Positions 1-12,631 are shown, numbered from the stretch's first letter. The stretch: DNA of 64,000 nucleotides from Bos javanicus (GCF_032452875.1 NC_083882.1:35394001-35458000), one strand, 5' to 3'. Translations and numbers: made by a program. Notes: generated by a model from the letters alone, not told the origin.

Positions 1-939
1 GGCTACCATTTCAGATTCTTGACACTTGGCAGTTTGTGAATGCTGCTTTTTTTGAATCTGGAGAACCATCAAGCTGCCTTTCTTCTTCTTCTTCTTAGGA
101 CCCTTTTGATTGATCAGAGCCTATGAAGGAAATATTGGCTATTCAAGAGCCATAATAAAACAGTAGTAAAATAATGAAGTCTGAATTGCAACAAGGAGCT
201 CACTCAAGCAAGGGCCCTCTGCTGCCGGGTCCCAGAGAAAATATTTCTCATAAGAAAAATATAAGATACAAAAAAATTAAACAGATAACCTTCCCTCAAA
301 ACATGTAAGAAAGATACAAAAACGTCAGATAATCTTCCTTCAAAACACAGTGTTCTCTAAAATCCCCTTCCTTCTTTTAGAAGGCACACTCAGTTCTGGA
401 ACAGAAGCTAGGAAACTAGCCTGAGACAATTAGTTTTCCCCTCCCCTTTTAATCTCTTGAGAAAGAGCTGCCAATTTTAGAAATTCCTCCTTTGATCAGA
501 AGATAAAGCAGAACAATGCTGTAGCACTAAGCGGATTCCTAAGGGACATTTTTCAAGGGTGTGTAAAGCCTGCCTGGAAGTGTGTATACAAGGAGGGAGA
601 AGGGGAGTTGGTGGAAATGGAAGGGTGGGTAGACTAGAGATGATAGTCACAGCAAGAAGGAATAATCATACAGTTGCTTCTAGATTCCATAGAGGAGCAA
701 CTCCAGTCAGTCTTACTTCCTGGGAGTCTTAGGCATGTATATTACAATGATTAAAGGGCTTCATCTAATTAACATCCTCCCTCAAAAAAAAAAAAAAAAA
801 AAGGAAGAAAGAAAAAATCAGATTTATTTTTCACCGTTTGTCGGAGGTGACTTTTTGTTCTTGTTTTTACTGAAAATTACAAACTAGTCTATCACATTAA
901 GATTGTGAATCTCTGAAAGGAGGTCTGTTTAAAAGATAA
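1..939. other. upstream sequence, no gene recognised
   Basis: AT-rich non-coding DNA upstream of the CpG island. It holds a short TTC repeat near 83-97 and a run of about 19 A at 785-803. I recognise no exon or named repeat in it. Confidence 0.5.
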
Positions 940-1245
940 AAATACTATGGATTAGAGCTAGGACTAAGTTTGAATCATGCCGCCAACTTCACTGTCTGTA
1001 AAACGGGGGTAATTTTCCTATCTGTTTAACATGGCCATGTAATTTTTTTTTTAATGTAACACTTGAAGACTAAATATTTTATGAGCATAAGCTCATTCAA
1101 TTCTCATGAGGAAGGTATTATTATGGAGATTGTATGTAAAGATATTTTGTGATGTAGAAAAGAGCCGTCTGGTTATGAGTTATCATTGGGCCACCTTCTC
1201 ACCTGGCTGTTGTGAGGATTAAATATGATGCGAAAGCACTTTAAA
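940..1245 (+). repeat. MIR-like ancient SINE
   Basis: Two landmarks of the MIR consensus are visible: the 'ctgtaaaacgggggtaa' core near 998-1015 and the 'gttgtgaggattaaat' tail near 1210-1225. An unrelated AT-rich stretch lies between them, so the copy is old and interrupted. Called by eye. Confidence 0.55.
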
Positions 1246-1755
1246 CACTCCACGTGATGGGCGGACTACTAATTACACACCCCGCAGCACCTGATCCACT
1301 GTGAGGAAACGGTAGACGCTGGTTGGAGTGAACGATTTTATATCTTCCCTGTTCCTTTCAATCCTCCAATCACAGGCTAATGTCCGCAGGCCTGGGGCCA
1401 AAACCACGAATCTGGGAGCTGCCGTCCGGATGGAGACGAGCGCAGAGTCCAAGAAGAGGGCACGGGAACAGTAAAGTAGTTCAGTGGCTGGGGGGCGCTT
1501 TGGACGCTGGGTTTGAGAGGTGGCCGACTGGGGTCCCCGGAGTCCCTCTCCTCTGGTCTGGGGCTGCACAAAGAGACATCCCAAGCCTGCTGGGCACTAT
1601 ACCCCAGGAGCCCGACTCATTCGCAGCTACCGGAGTAAGAGCCTCACGCGACTCACCCAAGCCCCGCCCACTACCTCAGGTAGGCCCTCCGCACCAGCCA
1701 ATCCGAAAGAAGCCTGGGTGCGGAAGGCGGTGCTTTCCCGACCGGAAGTGACGTC

Positions 1756-1886
1756 TATGCTTGGCTGGCCGCGGTGTCCGCCGAAGCTCTCGGCAGCGGC
1801 TGAGGCGACTGAGTGGAAAATGGCTCGGATTTTTGCGGCTGTGGCGCCTTGGGTTGTGGTGGAGGCAGAGGCTCAGGCAGCGTGAG
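1756..1886 (+). other. PIK3C2A: PIK3C2A non-coding exon 1 (5' UTR), start approximate
   Basis: The 3' end is set by a strong splice donor, GAG followed by GTGAGG at 1887; an alternative GTGAGG begins at 1882. The 5' end is estimated: it should lie just downstream of the ETS/CRE motif and just upstream of the YY1-like motif, which in many housekeeping promoters sits a few bases after the start site. The exon contains a 21-codon upstream ORF and joins exon 2 at 37831. No PIK3C2A coding sequence is present here. Confidence 0.6.
1820..1885 (+). CDS. upstream ORF in the PIK3C2A leader, 21 codons
   Basis: The ATG at 1820 overlaps the YY1-like AAAATGGCT motif, has A at -3 and G at +4, and so has a good initiation context. 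It reads 21 codons, starting MARIFAAVAP and ending EAEAQAA, to a TGA at 1883-1885, one base before the proposed splice donor. The peptide is Ala/Val rich and resembles nothing I know. If the exon 1 call is right, every mature transcript from this promoter would carry it upstream of the main start codon, where it could reduce PIK3C2A translation. It could equally be a by-product of the YY1 site, and expression is not shown. Confidence 0.4.
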   Translation: MARIFAAVAPWVVVEAEAQAA

Positions 1887-2350
1887 GTGAGGAACAGTAG
1901 GTGCGGCGGGGGCCGGAACCGGGGACCCTGCTCTCCAAAGGCGCTGAAGGGCCCCTGGGGTCTTGGATGGGAGAGTCTCTTGCCGCGGCCCCAAGTCCCC
2001 CGGGTGTCCGCTTCTGACCCTCCATCCCGTACTCTTGGCGCTGCCCCAGTCCGACTCACCTCTCCCTGGGCCTTGCTTCCATCCCGGCCGTTGCCAGCTT
2101 CCCCTCCGAAGGTGCCCGCATCCCACCAGGACCCTTTTGTCGGGGGTGGTGGGTGGAGGGGGCTCCTGGGAGTTAGTATTGTCCGAAAGGGCGAGGGGAA
2201 GCCACCCCCTTGTTCTCGGGACCGGGCTGGAGCCGCAGTGGCGGGTCCTATTCTCTGGTCGAATTGTTGAATTCTGCCGAGTGCGTGTGTTGCACTTCTC
2301 AGTTGTGAACCGTCCCCCGTCCCCTCCCCGCTTCTTTTCGCCTCCTTGTC

Positions 2351-4498
2351 CCATCTCCGGCTTTGGGGGCTACAGATCCTTTTTCTTCTCCACCCACCTC
2401 CCTTCCCCGGTTGCTTTTTTTTTTTTTTTTTTTGCCGCGAATCCAATCCACTTGCTTCAGGAAGACAGTATTATTTCTGTGTGTATTTAGCGCATCATCT
2501 TTCTGGGAGGGCGGTCAGATTAAAAATATTTGCCTAAGTCTTCTTGAGTGACGGAGGAACAATAAATAATTGAAGGAAAAAGAGCGCATGCTTTATGGTT
2601 TGGCTTTAAAAACGAGATTCTGCAGCTTTGGAGTTTTTTGGGGGGGCGGGTGGAGCAGGCAGTGCGGAGGGAAATGAGAAAGGAGAAAAATAAGGAGTAA
2701 AGTCTGGAGATAAGGAACGTGGATCCTTCTGTTAGTCTGATGGGAGTTCAGGTTGTAATTATATTTTTATTTTGAACAGTGGGTGTTGAATTGAGTGTAA
2801 AGAAGGAGACCTTTGTTTTTGAACAAGATTATTTATTAAAGCAGTACCCCCAAATCTTTGCAGGTTGGTGTCAGGCAGAAAGATGCTGTTGGAAAAATTG
2901 TGTAACATTGGTGCAGCAAAGCCACAGATTAGAAGAGATTCAGAAAAAAGAAAGCTATTCTTAGAAGAGTGGTGAAGGAAGGCTGTAGGGAGATCCAGGA
3001 ACACTGATTCCAGGCTAGACTTTGTACCTTTGCCTCCTTGGCTTGTGGTTAAGTTTCCACATAAGACGCCTCTCAGCAACTCAGCCAGGGCTGGGGCTGA
3101 TGCTCTTATTCAGAGGAGCAAATTAGACCGAAGTGCTTTAGTTGAGGTCTGTACTGTTGAAGATAACTGCTTGTTTAATATTATGATAGTCTTTAAGTAC
3201 TGAAAAACATTTTGACTGGATTATTTAACTCAAACCTATTTCAAGAGTGATTTTACATAGGTACAAAGTACATATAGAGCTGCTTCAAGTAATTTTGCCT
3301 AAATTAGTAGATTCCAAACCAGTTTTTTTCTTAGGAAAGTCTCTGTTGTGTTGTGTTTTGTATGCATGTCGCTTGCAGTTTTTCTTGGCAAGCAATATAT
3401 GTACATTGTTTTCATCCATAGATTTTACAGTTTTTTCTGTTTCATGGGATATAAAAGTTGGCATGCTTGCATTTAGGAATTCTAGAAACTATAACTTTAT
3501 GTAATAATTAGTTGTATATTAAGCATATGATTCATTGTTTCTTCCTTCTGCTGTAAATGATTCTAAAATTTTCAATTAATTGAAGATTGGTACATCAGTT
3601 CCCATGTCCAGGAATCATTCTTTAATCTAGCCCAGTGTTTTTGCACTTAGTAAGCACATTCAGTAAATGAACTTATACCTAACCAAGAATGTTGAATTTC
3701 CCAAGAGTTCAGAGTTCTTATCAGAGCATTGGACCAAATTTTTCAGAGCAACAGGGCGAAGCAGTTTTTTTTTATGCTGTGTAACTTGTGTTTCTTTGAT
3801 AGTATAAATTACCCATTTTATTATATTTGCCATATTCCAAAAATAATTTAAGGCATGTAAATTATAAAGGTGAATATTTCAGTACAGTTCATTTACTTGA
3901 TTTGTGGTGTACCTGACTAAGGCTAAAAGTCCATTTTATGGAAGATCTGGTTGTATCCAGAGGGCCTACAGGGTGCCTGGTACAGCAGTGGTTCTAGGAA
4001 TAGAAAAACGAATGAGATAGTACTTGTCCTCAATAAGTTCTCTAGTCCATTTGGGGAGACAAACACAAATTATAACAGTATGGATATAATGGCATGTAAG
4101 GATGGTGGATCCAAAATACTAAGAATGATATGATCACCTGGCTTGAGAGATGGAGAGAGAATGAGTGCATCTGATGAGGATGGAGGTGCTCAAATTGAGT
4201 ATTAAAGGATTAATTCTTTTTGTTAATGAGGGAAAGTTAGACGTTATCAGCTTCCAGACCCTGCCGAAATACTACCAAGCTGTTTAATACCTCTGGTATC
4301 TTGTTTCTTTCATGTGAGAGTTGGACTACATCTAAATCACTGCTGTTTAGTAGAAATATTAAATGAGAGCCACGTAGGTAAGGTATTTTACATTTTCTTG
4401 GTAAATCTTTGAAATCTGGTGTTCATTTTACACTTAGAACACATCTTACTTTGGACTAACTACTTGTCAAGCTCTCAGTAGCTGTTGTGTTTATTGTT
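2351..4498. other. intron 1 sequence, nothing recognised
   Basis: AT-rich intron. It has a long T run at 2416-2434 and an NRF1-like GCGCATGC at 2585-2592 just past the CpG island. Around 3960-4200 there is faint similarity to an old mammalian repeat that I cannot name. No open frame with a recognisable protein. Confidence 0.4.
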
Positions 4499-4500
4499 TA

Positions 4501-4703
4501 ATTGGTAAGTCGTGCCCACTACTCTTTTGGGATCCCATGGACTGTAGCCTGCCAGACTCCTCTGTCCATGGGATTTCCCAGGCAAGAACACTGGAATGGG
4601 TTGCCATTTCTTTCCCCAGGGGATCGTCCCTACTCAGGGATTGAACCCGAGTGTCCTGCATTGGCAGGTGGACTCTTTACCATTGAGCCATCTGGGAAGC
4701 CCT
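4501..4703 (-). repeat. Bov-tA SINE
   Basis: Reading the minus strand gives the tRNA-derived head (start 'ttcccagatggctca', B-box-like 'ggttcaatccc') followed by the BovA body ending 'actgagc'-like. It is diverged. Confidence 0.85.
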
Positions 4704-5130
4704 GTTTGTGTTTAGCATATACAATACTGGACAATACAGTTCAAGAATATGAAAATTCTGCTTTTCTGTCTCGGATTCTTGCTTGAAAAGAGAAAACAAC
4801 TCCTATGAGAATAGTATAAATGTAGTCATTTATAATTTCTACTCCTTTTGATAGTATTCATACATGCCTTTAGATTGGAATTATACTTGAAAATGATTTG
4901 CTAAAAAAAAAAAAGAAGAAGAAGAAATTGATTTGCTATAGGATATCGTTCAGGTTGTTCATAGAGTTTTTGTTGGGACTGTTTTCCCTGTGTCTGGTGC
5001 AGTCAGGTTTTGAAACATCTTTCTTTTGTGCTTTTATGTATACTTTGTATCTCTCTTGGTCTCTGCAGTCTGTTCTTTATAACAAGTGATGGATTCAAAG
5101 CACAGTGAGAGAATGTACATGGACATTTTG
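4704..5130. other. intron 1, nothing recognised
   Basis: AT-rich intron with an A/AAG run at 4892-4926. No gene or named repeat seen. Confidence 0.4.
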
Positions 5131-5395
5131 CTGCTGCTGCTAAGTCGCTTCAGTCCTGTCCGACTCTGTGCGACCCCATAGACGGCAGCTGACCAGGCTC
5201 TCCGGTCCCTGGGATTCTCCAGGCAAGAACACTGGAGTGGGTTGCCATTTCCTTCTCCAATGCATGAAAGTGAAAAGTGAAAGTGAAGTTGCTCAGTCTT
5301 GTCTGACTCTTAGCGACCCCATGGACTGCAGCCCACCAGGCTCCTCCATCCATGGAATTTTCCAGGCAAGAGTACTGGAGTGGGGTGCTATTGCG
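5131..5395 (-). repeat. BOV-A2 SINE (dimer)
   Basis: Starts with a (GCT)n run and carries two related BovA units ('ccaggcaagaacactggagtggg' type blocks) joined by the 'gaaagtgaaaagtgaaagtgaag' type linker. The (AGC)n tail is on the left, so the element is on the minus strand. Confidence 0.9.
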
Positions 5396-5444
5396 AATGG
5401 AGATTTGTACAATTTTAAACAACTTTTTGGATTTCTTAAAAACA

Positions 5445-5769
5445 TTTAAAAAATATTTTTATTTATTTATTTTTGGCTGTACTGGGTCTTTGTCGCTGTG
5501 CAGGCTTTTCTCTATTTGCGGCAAGTGGGAGCTAGTCTCTAGTTGCGGTGCAAGGGCTCCTCACTGCGGTGGCCTCTTGTCGCTAAGCATGGCTCTAGGG
5601 TATGTATGTTGCAGCTCTGGGGTCTAGAGCACAGTTCAATAGGCTCAGTAGTGGCGCACGGGCAGAGTTGCTCTGTAGCATGTGGAGTCTTCCTGGACCA
5701 GGGATTGAACCTGTGTCTCCTGCATTGGCAGGCAGATTCTTTACCACTAAGCAGCCACCAGGGAAGCCC
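5445..5769 (-). repeat. CHR-type tRNA-derived SINE
   Basis: Near full-length copy. It opens with the A/T-rich tail and 'tttggctgtactgggtct', and ends with 'ccaccagggaagccc', the reverse of the tRNA-like head. The family is specific to Cetartiodactyla. Confidence 0.8.
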
Positions 5770-6459
5770 AGAGTTTCTTAAATTTTTTAATTCAGCTATT
5801 TGGGTACAAAAGTGAATGGGGTATTTAAACACTCTTGATTGTAATAGATTTGAAGGCAATTATTTAGCAGAGTATTTATCTTTTCACCTTGAGAATGAAT
5901 TAATATACTATAAAATTGACAACCCTATTGTTAAACACATAGCTTTCATTAGTCTTATAATACAAAAGTTACCTTATTGATGAATAAATGATGTACAACG
6001 CTGATTCATTTAATTTGTTGTGCATTGAGTTTGGTTTTAAAAAAAAATAGGCTTATTTTAGTCATGATAACTATGACTAACAATGATAAAGTAAATAACG
6101 TCCTTACATTTGTGTTGATTGATGATTACAGAGCCTTTAATTCTCCCCCTCCACCAGCCTTATTCTTTGTGAAGTAAATAGAGCAGGTATTTTTTTCATT
6201 TTCTTGAAGAGGAAAATGAGACCCAGTGAAGCTGTGACTTGTTTTGGATAATACATTACAGATACTGCTTGAACATAGCAGGCTTACAATGCTAGCCCAG
6301 AGTTCTCTTCATTGCATCTCTTCTATGGTGCTCGAGTGTTTAGATACATAGCCCTTAACAGATTTTGGAGTGTATTGATGGGTAATTCCTGCCTTGAAGC
6401 AGAAAGTAGTTTAGTTATTAAAAAATTATTAATGGGAAAGAAAAATGTAAGGGGTGGTA
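5770..6459. other. intron 1 with an old MIR-like stretch
   Basis: Non-coding. A minus-strand MIR-like core ('gaggaaaatgagacccag') lies around 6150-6305. The rest is unremarkable AT-rich DNA. Confidence 0.4.
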
Positions 6460-6575
6460 TTGTTGTTTAGTCGCTAAGTCGTACCCAACTCTTTTGCCAC
6501 CCTATGGACTGCAGCCTGCCAGACTCCTTTGTCCATGGGATTTCCCAGGCAAGAATACTGGAGTGGGTTACCACT
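6460..6575 (-). repeat. BovA-derived SINE monomer
   Basis: A single BovA body ('ggactgcagcctgccagactcc' type block through 'caagaatactggagtggg') without the tRNA head, just left of a second SINE in opposite orientation. Confidence 0.75.
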
Positions 6576-6597
6576 ATGGTTTAGTTACACTTAAAAT

Positions 6598-6812
6598 TGG
6601 GCTTCCGTCGTAGCTCAGGTGGTAAAGAGTCTGACTGCAATGCAGGAGAACTGGGTTTGATCCCTGGGTTGGGAAGATTCCCCTGGAGAAGGAAATGGCA
6701 ACCCACTCCAATATTCTTGCCTGAAGAATCCCATGAACAGAGGAGCCTGGCTGGCTGCAGTCTATGGGGTCGCAAGAGTCGGACGTGACTGAGCAACTAA
6801 GCGCACGCACAC
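6598..6812 (+). repeat. Bov-tA SINE with 11-bp TSD
   Basis: The tRNA-like head begins 'gggcttccgtcgtagctcag' and the BovA body ends in a CA-rich tail. The duplication ACACTTAAAAT is present at 6587-6597 and 6813-6823. Confidence 0.9.
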
Positions 6813-7008
6813 ACACTTAAAATAGATGAGAGTTAACTAGGCAAGATTTTTTATTTTGAGCAAAGAATTTAGATTTTAAACTATTATTGTAGGAAGAAAG
6901 TGATGAAGTGTCAAGGACAGAGCTATATCAGTGTTCAGGGAACAACTTGGGGAAAACTTAGATAAGAGAAGAAATTTAGCTTTAAGGAAGGATTTGCATG
7001 GCTCATTT

Positions 7009-7022
7009 AAAAACATAAAAAC
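7009..7022. repeat. left target-site duplication of the ADK retrocopy
   Basis: AAAAACATAAAAAC, repeated exactly at 8890-8903. It is preceded by TTT, which gives the TT|AAAA cut site expected for L1 endonuclease. Confidence 0.9.
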
Positions 7023-8889
<1,867 letters not shown>

Positions 8890-8903
8890 AAAAACATAAA
8901 AAC
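8890..8903. repeat. right target-site duplication of the ADK retrocopy
   Basis: Exact copy of the 14 bases at 7009-7022. It partly overlaps the A-tail. Confidence 0.9.
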
Positions 8904-9477
8904 AACACAGGTGAAGTAGGAGATGAGGATAAATAGACATCTGCAATAAATATTTAGAGGCCAGTGGTCAGAATTTTTATATTATTTGGATGATTCAGGA
9001 AATCTTAGCATGTACTCTAAACTTGTGGCTTGAGTAGTGTGGAAGACATGGCTAAGAGTATGGAAAGACAGGTTGTTGACTAATGAGCAGCAGAGTAATT
9101 TGAGTTCCTATTGTGAAATCAGTAGGGATTTGATAAGAATTTTACTATGAGAAAAGAATAGGCAGTGTTCATAAAGGAGAATTGGTTTAAAAATTTGCAG
9201 TATGGGAAATTCTAATTGAAACAGGTAATTTTTAGAAGTATTTTCCTATAAAAAAACTGAAATTGACAATTTACTTTCAGAAAATGCTCAGAGAAACAGG
9301 AAGATGTTAAGTATTGTTAAAGTTCTACTGTGGAGTGGGAGGAAAAAGCAGACGATCTTTCTAGATAAAAGGGGAAAATGAGAAGAGACAATAGAAGGAA
9401 GTCAAAGATAAGGGGTACTTACCTTCTGGTGAGGTGGGAAAAGAACTTGGATATTGTTGGGAGAGCTACATCCCATT
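8904..9477. other. intron 1, nothing recognised
   Basis: A/G-rich intron sequence with no gene, named repeat or regulatory element that I can support. Confidence 0.4.
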
Positions 9478-9478
9478 G

Positions 9479-9688
9479 GGCTTCCCTTGTAGCTCAGTTG
9501 GTATAGAATCTGAAAGCAATGCAGGAGACCTGGGTTCAATCCCTGGGTTGCGAAGATTCCCTGGAGAGGGAAATGGCAGCCCACTCTGGTATTCTTGCCT
9601 GGAGAATCCCATGGACAGAGGAGCCTGGCAGGCTATACCATTTATGGGATCGAAAGAGTCAGACACGACTGAGCAACTAAGCACAAAG
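9479..9688 (+). repeat. Bov-tA SINE
   Basis: The head begins 'gggcttcccttgtagctcag' and the body ends 'cacgactgagcaactaagca'. Near full length. Confidence 0.9.
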
Positions 9689-9810
9689 CATCAATACCTG
9701 TCTAATTAGGGAATGGGAGAATACTTTTTCAAATGTTTTATTTGCAGTTTTGGAAATCATACAAAGCAGGTATACACCCCACCCCAGCCCCCATAAACTC
9801 TGAAGGAGTT

Positions 9811-10087
9811 GCTGCTGCTGCTGCTGCTAAGTCACTTCAGTCGTGTCCGACTCTGTGCGACCCCATAGACGGCAGCCCACCAGGCTCCCCCGTCCCTGGG
9901 ATTCTCCAGGCAAGAACACTGGAGTGGGTTGCCATTTCCTTCTCAATGCATGAAAGTGAAAAAGTGAAAGTGAAGTCGCTCAGTTGTGTCCGACTCTTAT
10001 CGACCCCATGGACTGCAGCCCACCAGGCTCCTCCATCCATGGGATTTTCCAGGCAAGAGTACTGGAGTGGGGTGCCATTGCCTTCTC
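9811..10087 (-). repeat. BOV-A2 SINE with about 30-bp TSD
   Basis: Starts with (GCT)6, then two BovA units and the linker, ending 'gccttctc'. It is flanked by an unusually long direct repeat: 9780-9810 and 10088-10117, both beginning CACCCCAGCCCCCATAA and ending GGAGTT, differing by one base and one indel. Confidence 0.9.
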
Positions 10088-10117
10088 CACCCCAGCCCCC
10101 ATAACTCTGACGGAGTT

Positions 10118-10444
10118 ACCTGTAATTAAAACCATAGTGCTGTGAGTAGCCATAACCAGATTGATTTATTAAATCACTTTGTATGTGTTCATAATGTAAT
10201 TTATAACTGTTCTGACTTTTCTTTTTTGTTTAGTGTGTACGTGAATTGAGCAAAGCACTCTTTGGCTTGAGAATGTAGCCTGCTTTCATCTGACTAGATT
10301 GCATGATGATATTTATCAGACTAGAATTCTGCGTATATTAAAATACATGACATGAGATTGTAGCTGTTCAGGTTTTTTTTTTAAAGACAGTTATTAATAT
10401 ATAATTTACTTATAGTAAAATGCATCTGTTTTGGGTGTACAACG
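10118..10444. other. intron 1, probable old L1 debris
   Basis: AT-rich. The last 70 bases resemble the start of an old L1 fragment that resumes after the next SINE. No gene. Confidence 0.35.
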
Positions 10445-10719
10445 CTATTGTTGTTGCTAAGTCACTTCAGTCGTGTCCTAATGTGTGTGACTCCATAGAC
10501 GGCAGCCCACCAGGCTCCCCCGTCCCTGGGATTCTCCAGGCAAGAACGCTGGAGTGGGTTGCCATTTCCTTCTCCAATGCATAAAAGTGAAAATTGAAAG
10601 GGAAGTTGCTCAGTCGTGTCCGACTCTTTGCGACCCCACAGACTGCAGCTTACCAGACTCCTCCGTTCGTGGGATTTTCCAGGCAAGAGTACTGGAGTGG
10701 GGTGCCATCGCCTTCTCCG
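10445..10719 (-). repeat. BOV-A2 SINE
   Basis: Dimer of BovA units with a degenerate GCT/GTT tail on the left and the usual linker at about 10585-10610. Confidence 0.9.
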
Positions 10720-11380
10720 AAGATGCTATAAGTTATAAGAAATAGTAACAGTATGTAACTGCCTCTACCACAGTTAAAATATGAAATAATTGCATCACTT
10801 TAGAAAGTGTCCTTATGCCCTTTGTAAATTGGTCCCTTCCACTCACCCTCCAGTCTCTGGCAGCAACAGATTTTTCTTTTGCATTTCTATAGTTTTGCAT
10901 TCCAAGAATGGCATATAAAATTGGCATCATCCTATACCTATGGTCTTCTGAATCTGGCTTCTTTCACTTAGCATGTTTTGAGATTCAATATACCCTTTCA
11001 ACAAAAAGCCAAATTTTTATAACAGTTTTAGACTACAGAAAAATTGTTAAGATAGTACAGAGAATCCTGACAAACTCTGGACCTGGTTTCCTGTATTACT
11101 TTTTATGTATGTAAACTATATTTGCTAACTGTCAAGAACAAGATTCTAGAATTAAGTTTTTTGTGTGGAAGGTGTGTGAAGGTTTCTGTCAAGATAACTA
11201 TCTAATAACTTTTTATTGTTAACTATATATACCAAAATTTGTCATTTAATCATTTTTAAGTGTATATTTCAGTGACATTATATTTACGATGTTAATGCAG
11301 CCATCACCGCTTTCTATTTCCAAAGTTTTTCATCACCCCAAACAGATACTCTGTACCATTAACTACCCAGTCCCTTTCTT
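10720..11380 (-). mobile_element. old L1 3' fragment, antisense
   Basis: Contains blocks typical of old L1M 3' ends read in reverse ('aagtgtatatttcagtgacatta', 'aaccatcacc'-like, 'ctctgtaccattaactaccc'). It is interrupted by SINEs. Subfamily not assigned. Confidence 0.5.
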
Positions 11381-11512
11381 CCTGCTGCTGCTGCTAAGTC
11401 ACTTTAGTCGTGTACAACTCTGTGCGACCCCATAGACGGCAGCCCACCAGGCTCCCCGTCCCTGGGATTCTCCAGGCAAGAATACTGGAGTGGGTTGCCA
11501 TTGCCTTCTCCA
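11381..11512 (-). repeat. BOV-A monomer SINE
   Basis: A (CTG)n tail followed by one BovA unit only ('ctaagtcactttagtcg' to 'gccttctcc'). TCTTCCT-like short repeats flank it. Confidence 0.85.
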
Positions 11513-11569
11513 CCTCTTCTTCCTAGCTCCTGGTAATTGCTAATCTACTTTTCTGTCTCTTTGACTTTA

Positions 11570-12204
11570 CTTAATTGCCAGGGTATGGAGGCAACCTCAA
11601 CTGCCAGTCAACAAATGAATGGATAAAGATACTCTGTGTGTGTGTGTGTGTGTACCCACCATGGAATACTACTTGGGCATAAGGAAATTTTGTCATTTGT
11701 AACAATATGGATAGACTTGGCAGATATTATGTTAAGTGAAATAAACCAGACAGAGAAAGACACATATATATCACTTAAATGTAGTATCTAAAAATTCAAC
11801 AAACTATTGAATACAACAAAAAAAGAAACAGACTCACAGATATAGAGAACAAATAAGTGGTGAAGGGCAACATGAGGGTAGAGGATTGAGTGTTACAAAC
11901 TATTATGTATAAAATAAGCTATAAGGATATATTGTACAATACAGGGAATATAGCCAATATTCTATAATAACTATAGAGTATAACCTTTAAATAATGTGGG
12001 GACTTCTCTGGTGGTCCAATGGTTTGGACTCTATTGTCACTGCTGAGAGCTCGGGTTCAATCCCTGGTCAGGGAACTAAGATCCCACAGACCACACGGAG
12101 TTTTGGGCCAAAAAAATGGGGAAAAAACAAATTGTGAATCACTATATTGTATACCTGTAACTTATGTAATATCATACATCAACTATACTTCAATTTTTTT
12201 TTAA
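11570..12204 (+). mobile_element. L1 3' end, sense, split by a CHR SINE
   Basis: Carries the ruminant L1 3' pattern: 'aatgaatggataaagat', 'accatggaatactacttggg', 'aatatggatagacttgg' and 'gaaataaaccagacagag'. It resumes at 12131 ('aatcactatattgtatacctg') after a SINE at 12001-12116. It contains a TG repeat at 11635-11653. Confidence 0.75.
12001..12116 (+). repeat. CHR-type SINE, partial, nested in L1
   Basis: Begins 'gacttctctggtggtcc', has the 'gggttcaatccctgg' B-box block, and ends in an A-rich tail. Confidence 0.75.
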
Positions 12205-12361
12205 AGTGTTAAAATGTGGCTGCAACATTTTATATTCCTATTGGCAAAGTGTGAGGGTTTCAGTTTCTCTATATCCTTGTCAATGCTTCTTTTCCTTTAT
12301 TTATTTATATTGAACTATAGTTGATTTACAATCTTGTGTTAACTTCAGGTGTATGTGGTTA

Positions 12362-12568
12362 TCTTCCCTGGTGGCTCAGCAGTAAAGAATCTGCCTGCCA
12401 ACACAGGAGATGTGGATTTGATCCCTGGTTGGGGAACATCCCCTGGAGAAGGAAGTGGCTACCCACTCCAGTATCCTTGCCTGGAAAAATCTCATAAACA
12501 GAGAATCCTGGTGGGCTGCAGTCCATGGGGTTGCAAAGAGTCAAGCATGACTTAGTGACTAAATAACA
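12362..12568 (+). repeat. Bov-tA SINE
   Basis: The head begins 'tcttccctggtggctcagc' and the body ends 'gcatgacttagtgactaaa'. About 70 bases of antisense L1 3' end lie just before it. Confidence 0.9.
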
Positions 12569-12580
12569 ATGTACAGTTAT

Positions 12581-12607
<27 letters not shown>
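12581..12607. repeat. (AC)n microsatellite
   Basis: About 13 uninterrupted AC units after the preceding SINE. Confidence 0.95.
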
Positions 12608-12612
<5 letters not shown>

Positions 12613-12631
12613 TCTTCAGGTTCTCTTCCCT

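Larger units (their letters stand above)
1290..2350 (+). promoter_or_regulatory. PIK3C2A: CpG-island promoter of PIK3C2A
   Basis: A GC-rich block of about 1 kb with many CpGs stands out sharply from AT-rich flanks. Visible motifs are CCAAT boxes at 1366-1370 and 1698-1702, a GC box at 1662-1669, an ETS/CRE composite (ACCGGAAGTGACGTC) at 1741-1755, and a YY1-like AAAATGGCT at 1817-1825. There is no TATA box at a useful distance, as expected for a broadly expressed CpG-island gene. Its position upstream of the first PIK3C2A coding exon, with a good splice donor inside it, makes it the likely main promoter. The exact transcription start cannot be read from sequence alone. An AT-rich intron and a run of about 19 T (2416-2434) follow the island. 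Confidence 0.75.

Noticed and set aside
2..120. Minus-strand lysine-rich frame (GPKKKKKKGS...) at the left edge
   Set aside because: No recognised protein, short, with a low-complexity TTC run as its source. A cut exon of a neighbour cannot be excluded but is not supported.
1380..2490. Several overlapping ORFs of 120-256 codons in the CpG island on both strands
   Set aside because: GC-rich DNA has few stops. The frames are Pro/Arg/Gly rich without family resemblance and overlap each other. They are explained by the promoter and leader exon.
5150..5449. ORFs reading like 'SDPMDCSPPGSSIHGIFQARVLEWGA' in many places of the window
   Set aside because: These are chance frames through BOV-A2 and Bov-tA SINEs. 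The same peptide recurs at every copy.
9811..9828. Repeated GCTGCTGCT tracts as trinucleotide-expansion loci
   Set aside because: Each belongs to the 3' tail of a BOV-A2 SINE (also at 5131, 26782, 28930 and 59613). They are short.
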